The notes below the pieces were generated by a model that saw only the letters and a program-made list of their open reading frames with translations, was not told the origin of the DNA and made no database searches. Position numbers and translations under genes: made by a program. From contig JAYQSL010000006.1 in NCBI GenBank assembly GCA_038146865.1, positions 248,001-312,000 of the forward strand: DNA of 64,000 bases. Direction: 5' to 3'. This document shows positions 36,179 to 43,347 of the stretch, one piece after another (within the stretch, counting starts at the first letter, position 1; each line of letters begins with the position of its first letter). The DNA is from GCA-2709075 sp038146865. GTDB lineage: Bacteria > Pseudomonadota > Alphaproteobacteria > MPNO01 > UBA2964.

Positions 36179-36240
36179 ACAGATAAATTGGATATATCGC
36201 CAGATACCTATATTTTGGTATGATATATCCATCTGTTTTA
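36179..36240 (+). other. Long bulged hairpin between mmgE/prpD-like gene and selenoperoxiredoxin gene
   Basis: Three paired blocks fold on one another: ACAGAT (36179-36184) with ATCTGT (36231-36236), GGATATATC (36190-36198) with GATATATCC (36222-36230), and ATACC (36204-36208) with GGTAT (36217-36221). That makes 20 perfect base pairs. Both bulges (36185-36189 and 36199-36203) are 5 nt long and lie on the 5' side; the 3' side pairs without a break. The 8-nt loop is T-rich, and TTTTA follows. It may end the upstream transcript or be a structured leader of the downstream gene, whose ATG is 21 nt further on. Confidence 0.65.
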
Positions 36241-36260
36241 AATAAAGGTAGGGCAATCTA

Positions 36261-36707
36261 ATGGCCAATCTAAAAATCGGCGAATTAGCTCCAGACTTTG
36301 AATTACCCAATCAAAATGGTGATTTAATCAAGCTTTCCGACTATGCGGGGCAGAATGTACTGGTTTGGTTTTTCCCAAGGGCATATGGCGGCGGGTGAAC
36401 AAACGAAGCAAAGGGGTTCCGTGATAGAACCCAAGGACTTTCAGAACAGAATACGACTCCTATTGGAATTACATTTAGTCTGCCCGAAGAGCTGAAGAGA
36501 TGGTCAGAAGATAATGCCTTGACCGGAGACTTGTTATCGGATCAATCGAGAAGTGTAGCGATTTCTTATGGGGCTGTCGAAACTCAGGACCAAGAGCGCC
36601 CCAAACGTATGTCCTATTTGCTCGGACCCGACATGAAAATCTTAAAAATATATGAAACCCCAGAAGCAGCTATTCACCCAGCAGAAGTGCTCAAGGATTT
36701 GACCTGA
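36261..36707 (+). CDS. Selenocysteine-containing 1-Cys-type peroxiredoxin (in-frame TGA read as Sec46)
   Basis: 148 residues if TGA at 36396-36398 is decoded as selenocysteine. It has an AhpC/BCP-type thioredoxin fold: IGELAPDFELPNQNG, LSDYAGQNVLVWFFPRA, then GGG-Sec-TNEAKGFRD, then SYGAV and KRMSYLLGPDMKIL. The Sec falls exactly at the peroxidatic Cys position (usual TPGCTxEA; Cys46 in BCP-like proteins), and the active-site Arg is kept in KRMSY. The frame stays open and homologous for 102 codons beyond the TGA. There is no cysteine anywhere, so no resolving thiol of its own. The role would be reduction of H2O2 or organic peroxides using an external thiol. A SECIS-like hairpin follows the TGA. 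It is 14 bp upstream of ligA. The alternative is a nonsense mutation or sequencing error at this one codon. Confidence 0.82.
36396..36432 (+). promoter_or_regulatory. UGA-Sec codon and putative bacterial SECIS hairpin
   Basis: The TGA occupies 36396-36398. After 15 nt, GGGTTC (36414-36419) pairs perfectly with GAACCC (36427-36432) around the 7-nt loop CGTGATA. The loop starts 21 nt after the TGA and has a G in its first two positions. The stem length, loop size, distance and G rule all match the published bacterial SECIS pattern bound by SelB. Seen directly in the sequence; the function is inferred. Confidence 0.75.
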
Positions 36708-36721
36708 TATCAAGAGCGATT

Positions 36722-36985
36722 ATGACAGACTATTGGCTTAGTAAAATGATGTTTGACCTCCAGAAATCTGGTGATGTGAGCAGTTGGCGCGCTGATAGAG
36801 AACCGTTTTTAGAACAGTATCCCATTAGCGAAGAAATGAAGCAGGCAGTAAGGGATGATAACCTTGCGGCAATCGCACCGCACGTAAATGCTTACCTACT
36901 TCGGTTTTATTGCGGGATTTGTGGAATGGGAGATAAAGAATTTATAGAGCGTCTAAGAGAAATTAACACTCCGGAGCGACATTAA
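36722..36985 (+). CDS. LigA-like small subunit of extradiol dioxygenase
   Basis: 87-residue alpha-helical protein of the protocatechuate 4,5-dioxygenase alpha-subunit family (LigA). It shows FLEQYPISEEMKQAVRDDN and VNAYLLRFYCGICGM, the helix that caps the active site of the LigB subunit. It is shorter than the 139-residue LigA of Sphingobium and resembles the minimal form. It lies one nucleotide before ligB and 14 bp after the peroxiredoxin gene, so all three are probably co-transcribed. Confidence 0.78.
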   Translation: MTDYWLSKMMFDLQKSGDVSSWRADREPFLEQYPISEEMKQAVRDDNLAAIAPHVNAYLLRFYCGICGMGDKEFIERLREINTPERH

Positions 36986-36986
36986 T

Positions 36987-37817
36987 ATGGCTCAGTTAGT
37001 TGGTGCCTTCGCCTCAAGCCACGCCCCACTCATTGCTCGCGACTGGGATATACTCCCACCGGAGGCTAAACAAAAGATTAGTTCCGGTTTTAGGGAGATG
37101 AGGTCCCGGATCGAGGAACTTTGTCCAGATCTTCTGATTATGCTGGCACCCGACCATTGGGTAAATTTCTTTTTAGACAACCTACCGGCTTTTTGTATTG
37201 GCCTCGGACCAGAACACGGAGGACCTCCGGAGCCATTTTTATCTCCTAAGTTCCCATATAAAAAATTAAAAGGGCACCCTGAATTCTCTCGCCACCTGGC
37301 AGACACGGCATTCGAAAGCGGATTTGATCCCTCCCTATCTTACAATGTAAATCTCGACCACGGGTTCTGTATCCCACTATGGCAGCTGGGGCTTGACCCA
37401 CTACCTAAAGTTATTCCGATTTTTGTAAACGAGCTTGAGCAACCCATGCCTAGCATAAAACGCTGCTTCGATTGGGGCCGAATGATCCGATCAGCTATCG
37501 TAAATTACCCGGAGGATCTCAAAGTTGCGGTGATCGGATCTGGTGGTCTCAGTCACTCTATCGGCGAGCCAACGATGGGAAAAATTGACGAACGGTTTGA
37601 TAAAGATTGTATTGATTTATTCTCAAAAGCAAATGAAGCCGAAATTATTGAAAAGCTTATAAAAAACCTTCCAAATGCAGGGAATGGGAGCGAAGAGATC
37701 CGGAGTTGGATAATTGCCCATGCGGTAATGAATGGTGAGGGGTTCGAATTGATTGATTACGCTCCAATACTAGAAGTCTATGTTGGATGCGGTTGGGCAG
37801 AATGGAAGGTCGCTTAG
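36987..37817 (+). CDS. Class III extradiol ring-cleavage dioxygenase, LigB-like catalytic subunit
   Basis: 276 residues. Fe(II) and catalytic residues line up with LigB: H12 (SSHAPL), H57 (APDHW), probable Glu237 (EEIRSW), the acid-base His125 (NLDHGF) and H190 (GGLSH). It opens the ring of a catechol-type acid next to one hydroxyl using O2. With a separate LigA subunit, protocatechuate 4,5-cleavage is the best guess; gallate or a 2,3-dihydroxyphenylpropionate-like compound is possible. Protocatechuate is the usual product of ferulate via vanillate, which would tie it to the operon at the left end. The downstream enzymes LigC, LigI and LigJ are not in the window. Fe(II) in such enzymes is easily oxidised, a possible reason for the adjacent peroxidase. 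Confidence 0.8.
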   Translation: MAQLVGAFASSHAPLIARDWDILPPEAKQKISSGFREMRSRIEELCPDLLIMLAPDHWVNFFLDNLPAFCIGLGPEHGGPPEPFLSPKFPYKKLKGHPEFSRHLADTAFESGFDPSLSYNVNLDHGFCIPLWQLGLDPLPKVIPIFVNELEQPMPSIKRCFDWGRMIRSAIVNYPEDLKVAVIGSGGLSHSIGEPTMGKIDERFDKDCIDLFSKANEAEIIEKLIKNLPNAGNGSEEIRSWIIAHAVMNGEGFELIDYAPILEVYVGCGWAEWKVA

Positions 37818-37826
37818 CTCAATTCA

Positions 37827-39155
37827 TTAGTCGTTGAAATTATCCTTGAGTGTACCGGAAGAATATTCCTTTTTAGAGAGACCCCTTCTCTGCAGTTCTG
37901 GTACAACAAGATCCACAAAGTCCCTAATGTTATTCATTGCGTGATATCCTCGACCAAGGATAAATCCTCCATTTGCACCAGTCTCAAAATGCACCCGTTC
38001 TAATTCATCCACAATTGCCTTGGGTGTCCCCTCAACCGCCATTATCCGCTTAGTTAGGTAATCCCGGCCAAGCTCTTTCACTGTCGTATTAGGGTTTGTC
38101 GTTCTGAGTATCTCCTCAAAAGTTCCTAGATTCCCATTTGTCTCACGAACCTGATCAATAAAATCAGCCAGGGTCATTTCCGGATCTGCCAAAGAAAAAT
38201 CTACGCCAAACCATTGAGACATTTCGATAAGGCCTCCTTCAGGAGGTATTGCGTCGAGAAAAGCTTTTTCCTTAGCTCTTGCCTCAGATTGAGACTCCGC
38301 CACCTGCACTCTAACCGACCACAGAATTCCAAGATCTCTGGGTTTTCGCGAGAATTTCAATAATCGTTTATCGATCTCGGTTCGATGCTTCTTCATGCTA
38401 TCAATTGTTCTTCTCGTGCTAAATTGCAGGTCTGCAAATCTTGCAGCGAGATTCATACCCGGGCCAGACTGCCCAGCTTGGATAATCAACGGTTTTTGTT
38501 GAGGCGATGGCAACGCGGGCAATGGACCCCGAACATTAAAATATTCGCCTTTAAAATCTAGTCGGTGAACTTTATTTGGATCCAGAAATAAGCCCTCTTC
38601 CCTATCTAACACAACCGCATCAGGCTCAACACTATCCCATAGTCGGCCAGCAACTTCCAAAAACTCCTGGGCTCTTCTATAGCGTTCGCCATGCTCCATC
38701 ATCACATCGAAGCCCCAATTCATTGCCTCCCACTTATAGGCCGATGTCACCGCATTCCATGCAATCCGCCCTTTTGTAACATGGTCAAGGGCGTTAAATA
38801 CCCGTGCACAATGAAACGGATGATGATAAGTCGTAGACATAGTTAACGCATAACCAATTTGTTTTGTCATGCGCGCTAAGATCGGGATCATAGGAGTCAT
38901 ATCGTGACGTGGCCATTTTACCCCATTGGTCACCACTGCATCATGTGATCCCCCAAAATCTTCCGAGGTGCCGCCGGTATCACCAAAAAAAAGGAGGTCC
39001 ATCCTACCCCGCTCAGCAGTTTTTGCTATTTCTTCATAAAATTCAGAACTGCTATAATATGGGTAACCTGCCCAAGACCCTGGCATACGCCAAAGAAAAT
39101 CAGTGTGCAGAAAAGACAGGTCTGCAGCTAAATGAATTGTATCCTTCTCAGACAT
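37827..39155 (-). CDS. NtaA/SnaA/DszA-type flavin-dependent monooxygenase
   Basis: 442-residue luciferase-family enzyme of the nitrilotriacetate/dibenzothiophene-sulfone monooxygenase branch. Typical features: WRMPGSWAGYPYY near the N-terminus, GRMDLLFFGDTGG, STTYHHPFHCARVFNALDHVTKGRIAWNAVTS, GERYRRAQEF, KPLIIQAGQSGPG and the C-terminal LVVPELQRRGLSKKEY with TLKDNF. It needs reduced FMN from a reductase not seen here. Its start overlaps the stop of the Mo-subunit gene by 8 bp, so both are on one transcript. Possible substrates are amino-polycarboxylates, sulfones or N-heterocycles; none can be chosen. Confidence 0.82.
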   Translation of the reverse strand: MSEKDTIHLAADLSFLHTDFLWRMPGSWAGYPYYSSSEFYEEIAKTAERGRMDLLFFGDTGGTSEDFGGSHDAVVTNGVKWPRHDMTPMIPILARMTKQIGYALTMSTTYHHPFHCARVFNALDHVTKGRIAWNAVTSAYKWEAMNWGFDVMMEHGERYRRAQEFLEVAGRLWDSVEPDAVVLDREEGLFLDPNKVHRLDFKGEYFNVRGPLPALPSPQQKPLIIQAGQSGPGMNLAARFADLQFSTRRTIDSMKKHRTEIDKRLLKFSRKPRDLGILWSVRVQVAESQSEARAKEKAFLDAIPPEGGLIEMSQWFGVDFSLADPEMTLADFIDQVRETNGNLGTFEEILRTTNPNTTVKELGRDYLTKRIMAVEGTPKAIVDELERVHFETGANGGFILGRGYHAMNNIRDFVDLVVPELQRRGLSKKEYSSGTLKDNFND

Positions 39156-41478
39156 CTAAATGATCGGTTTCAGAGGTCTGAATTGGCTTTACCGCATCAT
39201 TTATTAAGGTCCAAATATAGTCTGGCGTTAGTGGTAGCTTTCTAATTTCTACCCCAAGTGAGGATAATGCATTTGACACGGCATTCGCCATTAAACCACC
39301 GATTGGCAATAAGCCGCCTTCCCCTGCTCCCTTTGCGCCGAGAAGACTGATTGGGGACGGGTGCTCTTCTAACAGATAGGCTTGCAGATTTTGAAAGCTT
39401 GAGGAGGATGGAACCAGATAATCAGCCAATGTTCCGGATATTAGCTGACCCTCTTGGTCATACATCACATGCTCGAGAAAGGTTCCTCCGAGCCCTTGCA
39501 TCATCGCCCCTATGGCCTGCCCCTTCAAAGTCATGGGGTTAATAATCTTCCCGACATCTTCAAAAAAAACGAGATCAACTATCCTTACCTCTCCGGTTTC
39601 AGGGTCGACAGTGACATGAGCCGCCGCAGATCCATTGGCGTAAGTATGCTTATGATTATGAAAAGTCTCCTCCACCTTTTCGACACCGTCGGCTAACTCA
39701 GAAAAAGTAGCGCTTTTTTGATCCGGTCCCAGCGCCATTTGATTAACTAAATTGACCTGATCAACCCGGCAATCAAAACGGCGAGCAGCAACTTCTTTTA
39801 TCTTTTCACGTAATTTAGTTATTGCCAAAATTATTGCAGACCCACCCATCACCGTTGATCTCGAATGATATGATCCAAAGCCTTCGCTTATTAGATCCGT
39901 TGAGCCATGGGCGAGAGTGATCTTATCAAGGGGTACCTCCATCGCATCAGCAGCGATCTGAGTGAGAATGGTTTCAACGCCTTGTCCCACCGAGGTAGAG
40001 CCCACATGAACGCAAACTGAGCCGTTCGACCGAATAGCCGCGCTTGCATTCTCCCGGGGTCCAGCCCCACCACCCTCAATGAAACAAGAGACTGCCAAGC
40101 CATGGTAGACCCCCTCAATCAAATTTCCACAAAGTGGTCGCTTATCGGCCCAACCTATCTCATCAATACACCGATCTAGGATCTTTTCGTAATTACCACT
40201 ATCCAGCTCATCTGTGACTGAAACAGGGGTTATCGTAGCTATTTGATAGGGCATTTCGTCTTCTCGAACCAAATTGCGTCTCCGAAATTCTGCGGGATCA
40301 ATACCAAGATCTTTCGCCGCCATATCAAATAAACGCTCGCAGAAAAAAATCGTTTCAAATCTGCCGGGACCACGATAGGTGCCAATCGGAGCCTTGTTGG
40401 TGAGCATCGTGTGTGAGTTAATTTCTATATTAGCCACTCGGTAGGGCCCTGACATAAACTGAGCCACGTTTCTGGGACTTATGGGCCCGTTAGTACGAAA
40501 ATACGAACCGGCATCAACCCACACCTCACCTCGCAAGCCAATAACAGCGCCGTCAGACCGGCAGGCGATTTCTATTTCACAATCCATTTCGCGAGCATGC
40601 CCGGTGGTCTGAAGATTTTCCCGCCGATCCTCGATCCATTTAACCGGCCGTCCAGTTTGACGCGCAGCAAAGGGAACTAAAAAGTCTTCTGGAAAGAATT
40701 CACCCCTGGCTCCAAATCCACCGCCCACGTCTGCTTCTATCATTTGAATGGCGCGTTCCTCTATATCCAACATATCGGCCAGTATACGTCTGTTGGGAAA
40801 AGGTACTTTAGCGGCACCATCCACTTTAAGAGTGCTTCGCGTATCATTCCATTCGGCCAGCACTCCACGGGCCTCCATAGGCAAGGCCAGGTGCCTTTGT
40901 GTTGAAAATTTCTCTCGCCGGATATAGTCAGCATTCTCAAAAGCAGCCCGGGCATCGCCTTTTTGGGCGGAATAAACGACGGCCTCGTTACTCCCCCATC
41001 CTTCAAACAGCAAAGATCTATTATCCCGCGCATCCGCGGTGTTCGAGATAGCCGGCAAAGGCTCAATATCAATTTCGATTAGACCCCTTGCGTCTTCCCC
41101 AATCGCAATATTTTTTGCTAGAATTATCGCAATTACTTCCCCTACATATCGAACTTTATCTCTTGCTAGGGCTGGCTGACCAAGAGGTATGAGGTCTTCC
41201 ATAGGCATCAACCTGAGCGGCACGAGTGGCATCTGGGCCGGCAGATCTGCCTCAGTAATTATAGAATAAACTCCAGGCAGAGCTGCCGCGGCAGAAGTAT
41301 CAATGGAGAGTATTCGACCGTGGCCAATTGGGCTACGAAACATTACGGCATATAACAAATTTTCCCGAGACATATCGTCAACAAATTGGCCACGTCCAGG
41401 AAGCAACCTCAAATCTTCGATACGGGGAACTGGCTGACCAACAAATGTATTAGTTATTTTTTGGCACGAGTTAGACAT
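39148..41478 (-). CDS. Orphan molybdopterin-binding subunit of xanthine/aldehyde dehydrogenase family
   Basis: 776 residues with the full Mo-domain layout: N-terminal hammerhead (GQPVPRIEDLRLLPGRGQFVDD), ADVGGGFGARGEFFPEDF, GTYRGPGRFE (a variant of the AYRGAGR form II loop), VGSTSVGQGVETILTQ and GAKGAGEGG with the catalytic Glu. There is no Fe-S or FAD domain and no such genes adjoin it. It is co-transcribed with the NtaA-like monooxygenase downstream (8-bp overlap), so it may hydroxylate a heterocycle or aldehyde in the same pathway. Divergent from the Rieske operon across 117 bp that hold a 9-bp inverted repeat. It may borrow electron-transfer subunits from elsewhere in the genome. Confidence 0.84.
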   Translation of the reverse strand: MSNSCQKITNTFVGQPVPRIEDLRLLPGRGQFVDDMSRENLLYAVMFRSPIGHGRILSIDTSAAAALPGVYSIITEADLPAQMPLVPLRLMPMEDLIPLGQPALARDKVRYVGEVIAIILAKNIAIGEDARGLIEIDIEPLPAISNTADARDNRSLLFEGWGSNEAVVYSAQKGDARAAFENADYIRREKFSTQRHLALPMEARGVLAEWNDTRSTLKVDGAAKVPFPNRRILADMLDIEERAIQMIEADVGGGFGARGEFFPEDFLVPFAARQTGRPVKWIEDRRENLQTTGHAREMDCEIEIACRSDGAVIGLRGEVWVDAGSYFRTNGPISPRNVAQFMSGPYRVANIEINSHTMLTNKAPIGTYRGPGRFETIFFCERLFDMAAKDLGIDPAEFRRRNLVREDEMPYQIATITPVSVTDELDSGNYEKILDRCIDEIGWADKRPLCGNLIEGVYHGLAVSCFIEGGGAGPRENASAAIRSNGSVCVHVGSTSVGQGVETILTQIAADAMEVPLDKITLAHGSTDLISEGFGSYHSRSTVMGGSAIILAITKLREKIKEVAARRFDCRVDQVNLVNQMALGPDQKSATFSELADGVEKVEETFHNHKHTYANGSAAAHVTVDPETGEVRIVDLVFFEDVGKIINPMTLKGQAIGAMMQGLGGTFLEHVMYDQEGQLISGTLADYLVPSSSSFQNLQAYLLEEHPSPISLLGAKGAGEGGLLPIGGLMANAVSNALSSLGVEIRKLPLTPDYIWTLINDAVKPIQTSETDHLDV

Positions 41479-41482
41479 TGTA

Positions 41483-41548
41483 CAAGAATTTCACTTTGGT
41501 CCGCCCTTTGCAAGAAGACGATAAGCTATCTATTGCAGCAAATTCTTG
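41483..41548. repeat. 9-bp perfect inverted repeat in the divergent Mo-subunit/Rieske promoter region
   Basis: CAAGAATTT (41483-41491) and AAATTCTTG (41540-41548) are perfect reverse complements with 48 bp between them. They lie between two divergent catabolic genes. Such spaced arms are compatible with a dimeric regulator that loops DNA, or with chance in AT-rich sequence. Confidence 0.45.
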
Positions 41549-41595
41549 TTTTGATAGAGTGCCCTACAGATTTATTGGGTTAAGGACTTATTAAA

Positions 41596-42843
41596 ATGGA
41601 CACCATAGATAGAGGCAATTATCCGGATTTTGTGTGGCCATACGAGGATACATCGCGCGTGCCCTTTCAGGTGTATACGGATGAGGAACTTTATCGCGTT
41701 GAGCAGAAAAAAGTTTTTCAGGGAAATGTATGGAATTTTCTCTGTCTAGAGTGTGAAATCCCGGAACCGGGTGATTATAAGACAACCTATGCCGGGGACA
41801 CGCCCATCATCGTCGTACGCGATGAGGCCGGTGATATAAATGCGATGGTAAATCGTTGTGCGCATAAAGGATCTTTGGTTTGTTACAAGCCGCGAGGCAA
41901 TGTAAAAGAATTGGCTTGTGTTTACCATAATTGGGTATACGACCTCAGGGGAAATCTCACCGCTGTCGCGTTCCGGCGAGGGGTGGGCGGCAAGGGTGGC
42001 CTTACAGATGAATTTAAAAATTCGGAACACGGGCTCCAGCGACTAAGGGTAGAGGTTTTTCGGGGCCTGGTGTTTGGAACCTTCTCGGAAAAGACAGAAC
42101 CAGTAGCTGATTACTTGGGAGATGAATTAGTATCAGCAGTAGATCGAGTCCTCATCAAACCTCTGAAGGTATTGGGCTACTACTCCCAGATTTTTAAAAA
42201 TAACTGGAAGCTATATGTTGAGAACAACAAGGACTCCTATCATGCCAGTCTGCTTCATGTTTTTCACAATACATTTGGTGTCGTGAGACCCAATATGGGA
42301 GGTGGAATAAAAATCAGTGACTCGGGTTGGCACCATCTCAGTTACACCGAACGAACCGACATTTCGGATGATGAAATAGTTAAAGAGAATGTTAGGTCTA
42401 AGCAAGATGCATACAGCCTTGAAGATCCCACACTAATGGAACACAAATTAGAGCTAGGCGATAATGTTACCAATAATATTCAAACTATTTTTCCGACCCT
42501 TGTTATCCAGCAAATTTTAAATTGTCTGGCTGTGCGCCAGCTAATACCCAAGGGAGTGAACGAGTCTGAGTTAATATGGACGATACTCGGCTTCGAAGAT
42601 GATGATGAAGAAATGATTCAACACCGGGTCGCCACCAATAATTTAGTAGGTCCAGCAGGCTTCATCTCTATGGAGGATGGCGCAGTTGGAGCATGGGTCC
42701 AGCGTGCTGCCAAATCGGATCGCGAAGCCCTGACAGTGATGCCGATGGGTGGACGAGCGATTGAACCCAGTCAAGGATCACGGGTTACTGAAGCCGCTGT
42801 CAGAGGGTTTTGGAAGGGCTGGAGAGAGTGCATGGAGATTTAG
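41596..42843 (+). CDS. Rieske aromatic ring-hydroxylating dioxygenase, alpha subunit
   Basis: 415 residues. The Rieske [2Fe-2S] ligands are C88, H90, C108 and H111 (NRCAHKG and CVYHNW). In the catalytic domain D213, H216 and H221 form the DxYHxxxxH motif, with D361 as the likely third iron ligand. It adds O2 across an aromatic ring, or demethylates/decarboxylates, with electrons from a ferredoxin-reductase system that is not encoded here. It resembles the anthranilate/salicylate-type alpha subunits. The beta subunit starts 1 bp after its stop, and the MFS transporter follows, suggesting an uptake-plus-attack operon for an aromatic acid. Confidence 0.87.
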   Translation: MDTIDRGNYPDFVWPYEDTSRVPFQVYTDEELYRVEQKKVFQGNVWNFLCLECEIPEPGDYKTTYAGDTPIIVVRDEAGDINAMVNRCAHKGSLVCYKPRGNVKELACVYHNWVYDLRGNLTAVAFRRGVGGKGGLTDEFKNSEHGLQRLRVEVFRGLVFGTFSEKTEPVADYLGDELVSAVDRVLIKPLKVLGYYSQIFKNNWKLYVENNKDSYHASLLHVFHNTFGVVRPNMGGGIKISDSGWHHLSYTERTDISDDEIVKENVRSKQDAYSLEDPTLMEHKLELGDNVTNNIQTIFPTLVIQQILNCLAVRQLIPKGVNESELIWTILGFEDDDEEMIQHRVATNNLVGPAGFISMEDGAVGAWVQRAAKSDREALTVMPMGGRAIEPSQGSRVTEAAVRGFWKGWRECMEI

Positions 42844-42844
42844 G

Positions 42845-43342
42845 ATGGCATCGATCCCAAGCCAACTAGATGATGAAGTCTCCCTGAGGCTTCGTATTGA
42901 TGCACTCAATGCAAATTACGTGCACACAATAGATGATGACCGGTTGGAAGACTGGCCAAATTTCTTCACAGCTGATGGCGAATACAGTATTTCTACACGC
43001 GAAAATCATGAAATGGGCCTACCAATATGCCTTGTCCAGTGTAAAGGGACTGGGATGTTTCGCGATCGGATCACTGCATTAAGACAGGCAAATATTTATG
43101 AGCCCCACACCTACTGTCATTCAGTCAGCGCACTTCATATCTCCAGCGCATCTCAAGGTGTGATTGCAACAAAATCAAATTTTACTCTGGTCCGAACGAT
43201 GTCAGAGGGTGAAATGATGCTTTTTGCGGCAGGTCGCTACGTGGACAAAATTGTCGACTATAATGGGGAACTTAAATTTGCAGAGCGCCGTGTCATATTA
43301 GAATCACGGCGTATAGATACCCTATTGGTCATACCTATCTAA
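42845..43342 (+). CDS. Ring-hydroxylating dioxygenase, beta subunit
   Basis: 165 residues from the ATG at 42845 (GGATG right after the alpha-subunit stop). The SnoaL/NTF2-like beta-subunit fold is recognisable from LRLRIDALNANYVHTIDDDRLEDWPNFFTADGEYSI in the first third, and from FAERRVILESRRIDTLLVIPI at the end. The beta subunit is structural in alpha3-beta3 enzymes. A longer frame reaching back into the alpha gene is not supported. It ends 5 bp before the MFS gene. Confidence 0.85.
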   Translation: MASIPSQLDDEVSLRLRIDALNANYVHTIDDDRLEDWPNFFTADGEYSISTRENHEMGLPICLVQCKGTGMFRDRITALRQANIYEPHTYCHSVSALHISSASQGVIATKSNFTLVRTMSEGEMMLFAAGRYVDKIVDYNGELKFAERRVILESRRIDTLLVIPI

Positions 43343-43347
43343 AGTCT

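Noticed and set aside
36261..36707. TGA read as tryptophan (genetic code 4) or the gene as a pseudogene
   Set aside because: Many neighbours end with TGA stops, so the code is standard. A pseudogene would not be expected to keep an open, homologous frame for 102 codons beyond one stop placed exactly at the catalytic Cys and followed by a SECIS-like stem. A sequencing error stays possible but is less likely.
42749..42844. N-terminal extension of the dioxygenase beta subunit
   Set aside because: It overlaps the alpha-subunit gene in another frame; the ATG at 42845 just after the alpha stop gives the usual beta-subunit start.
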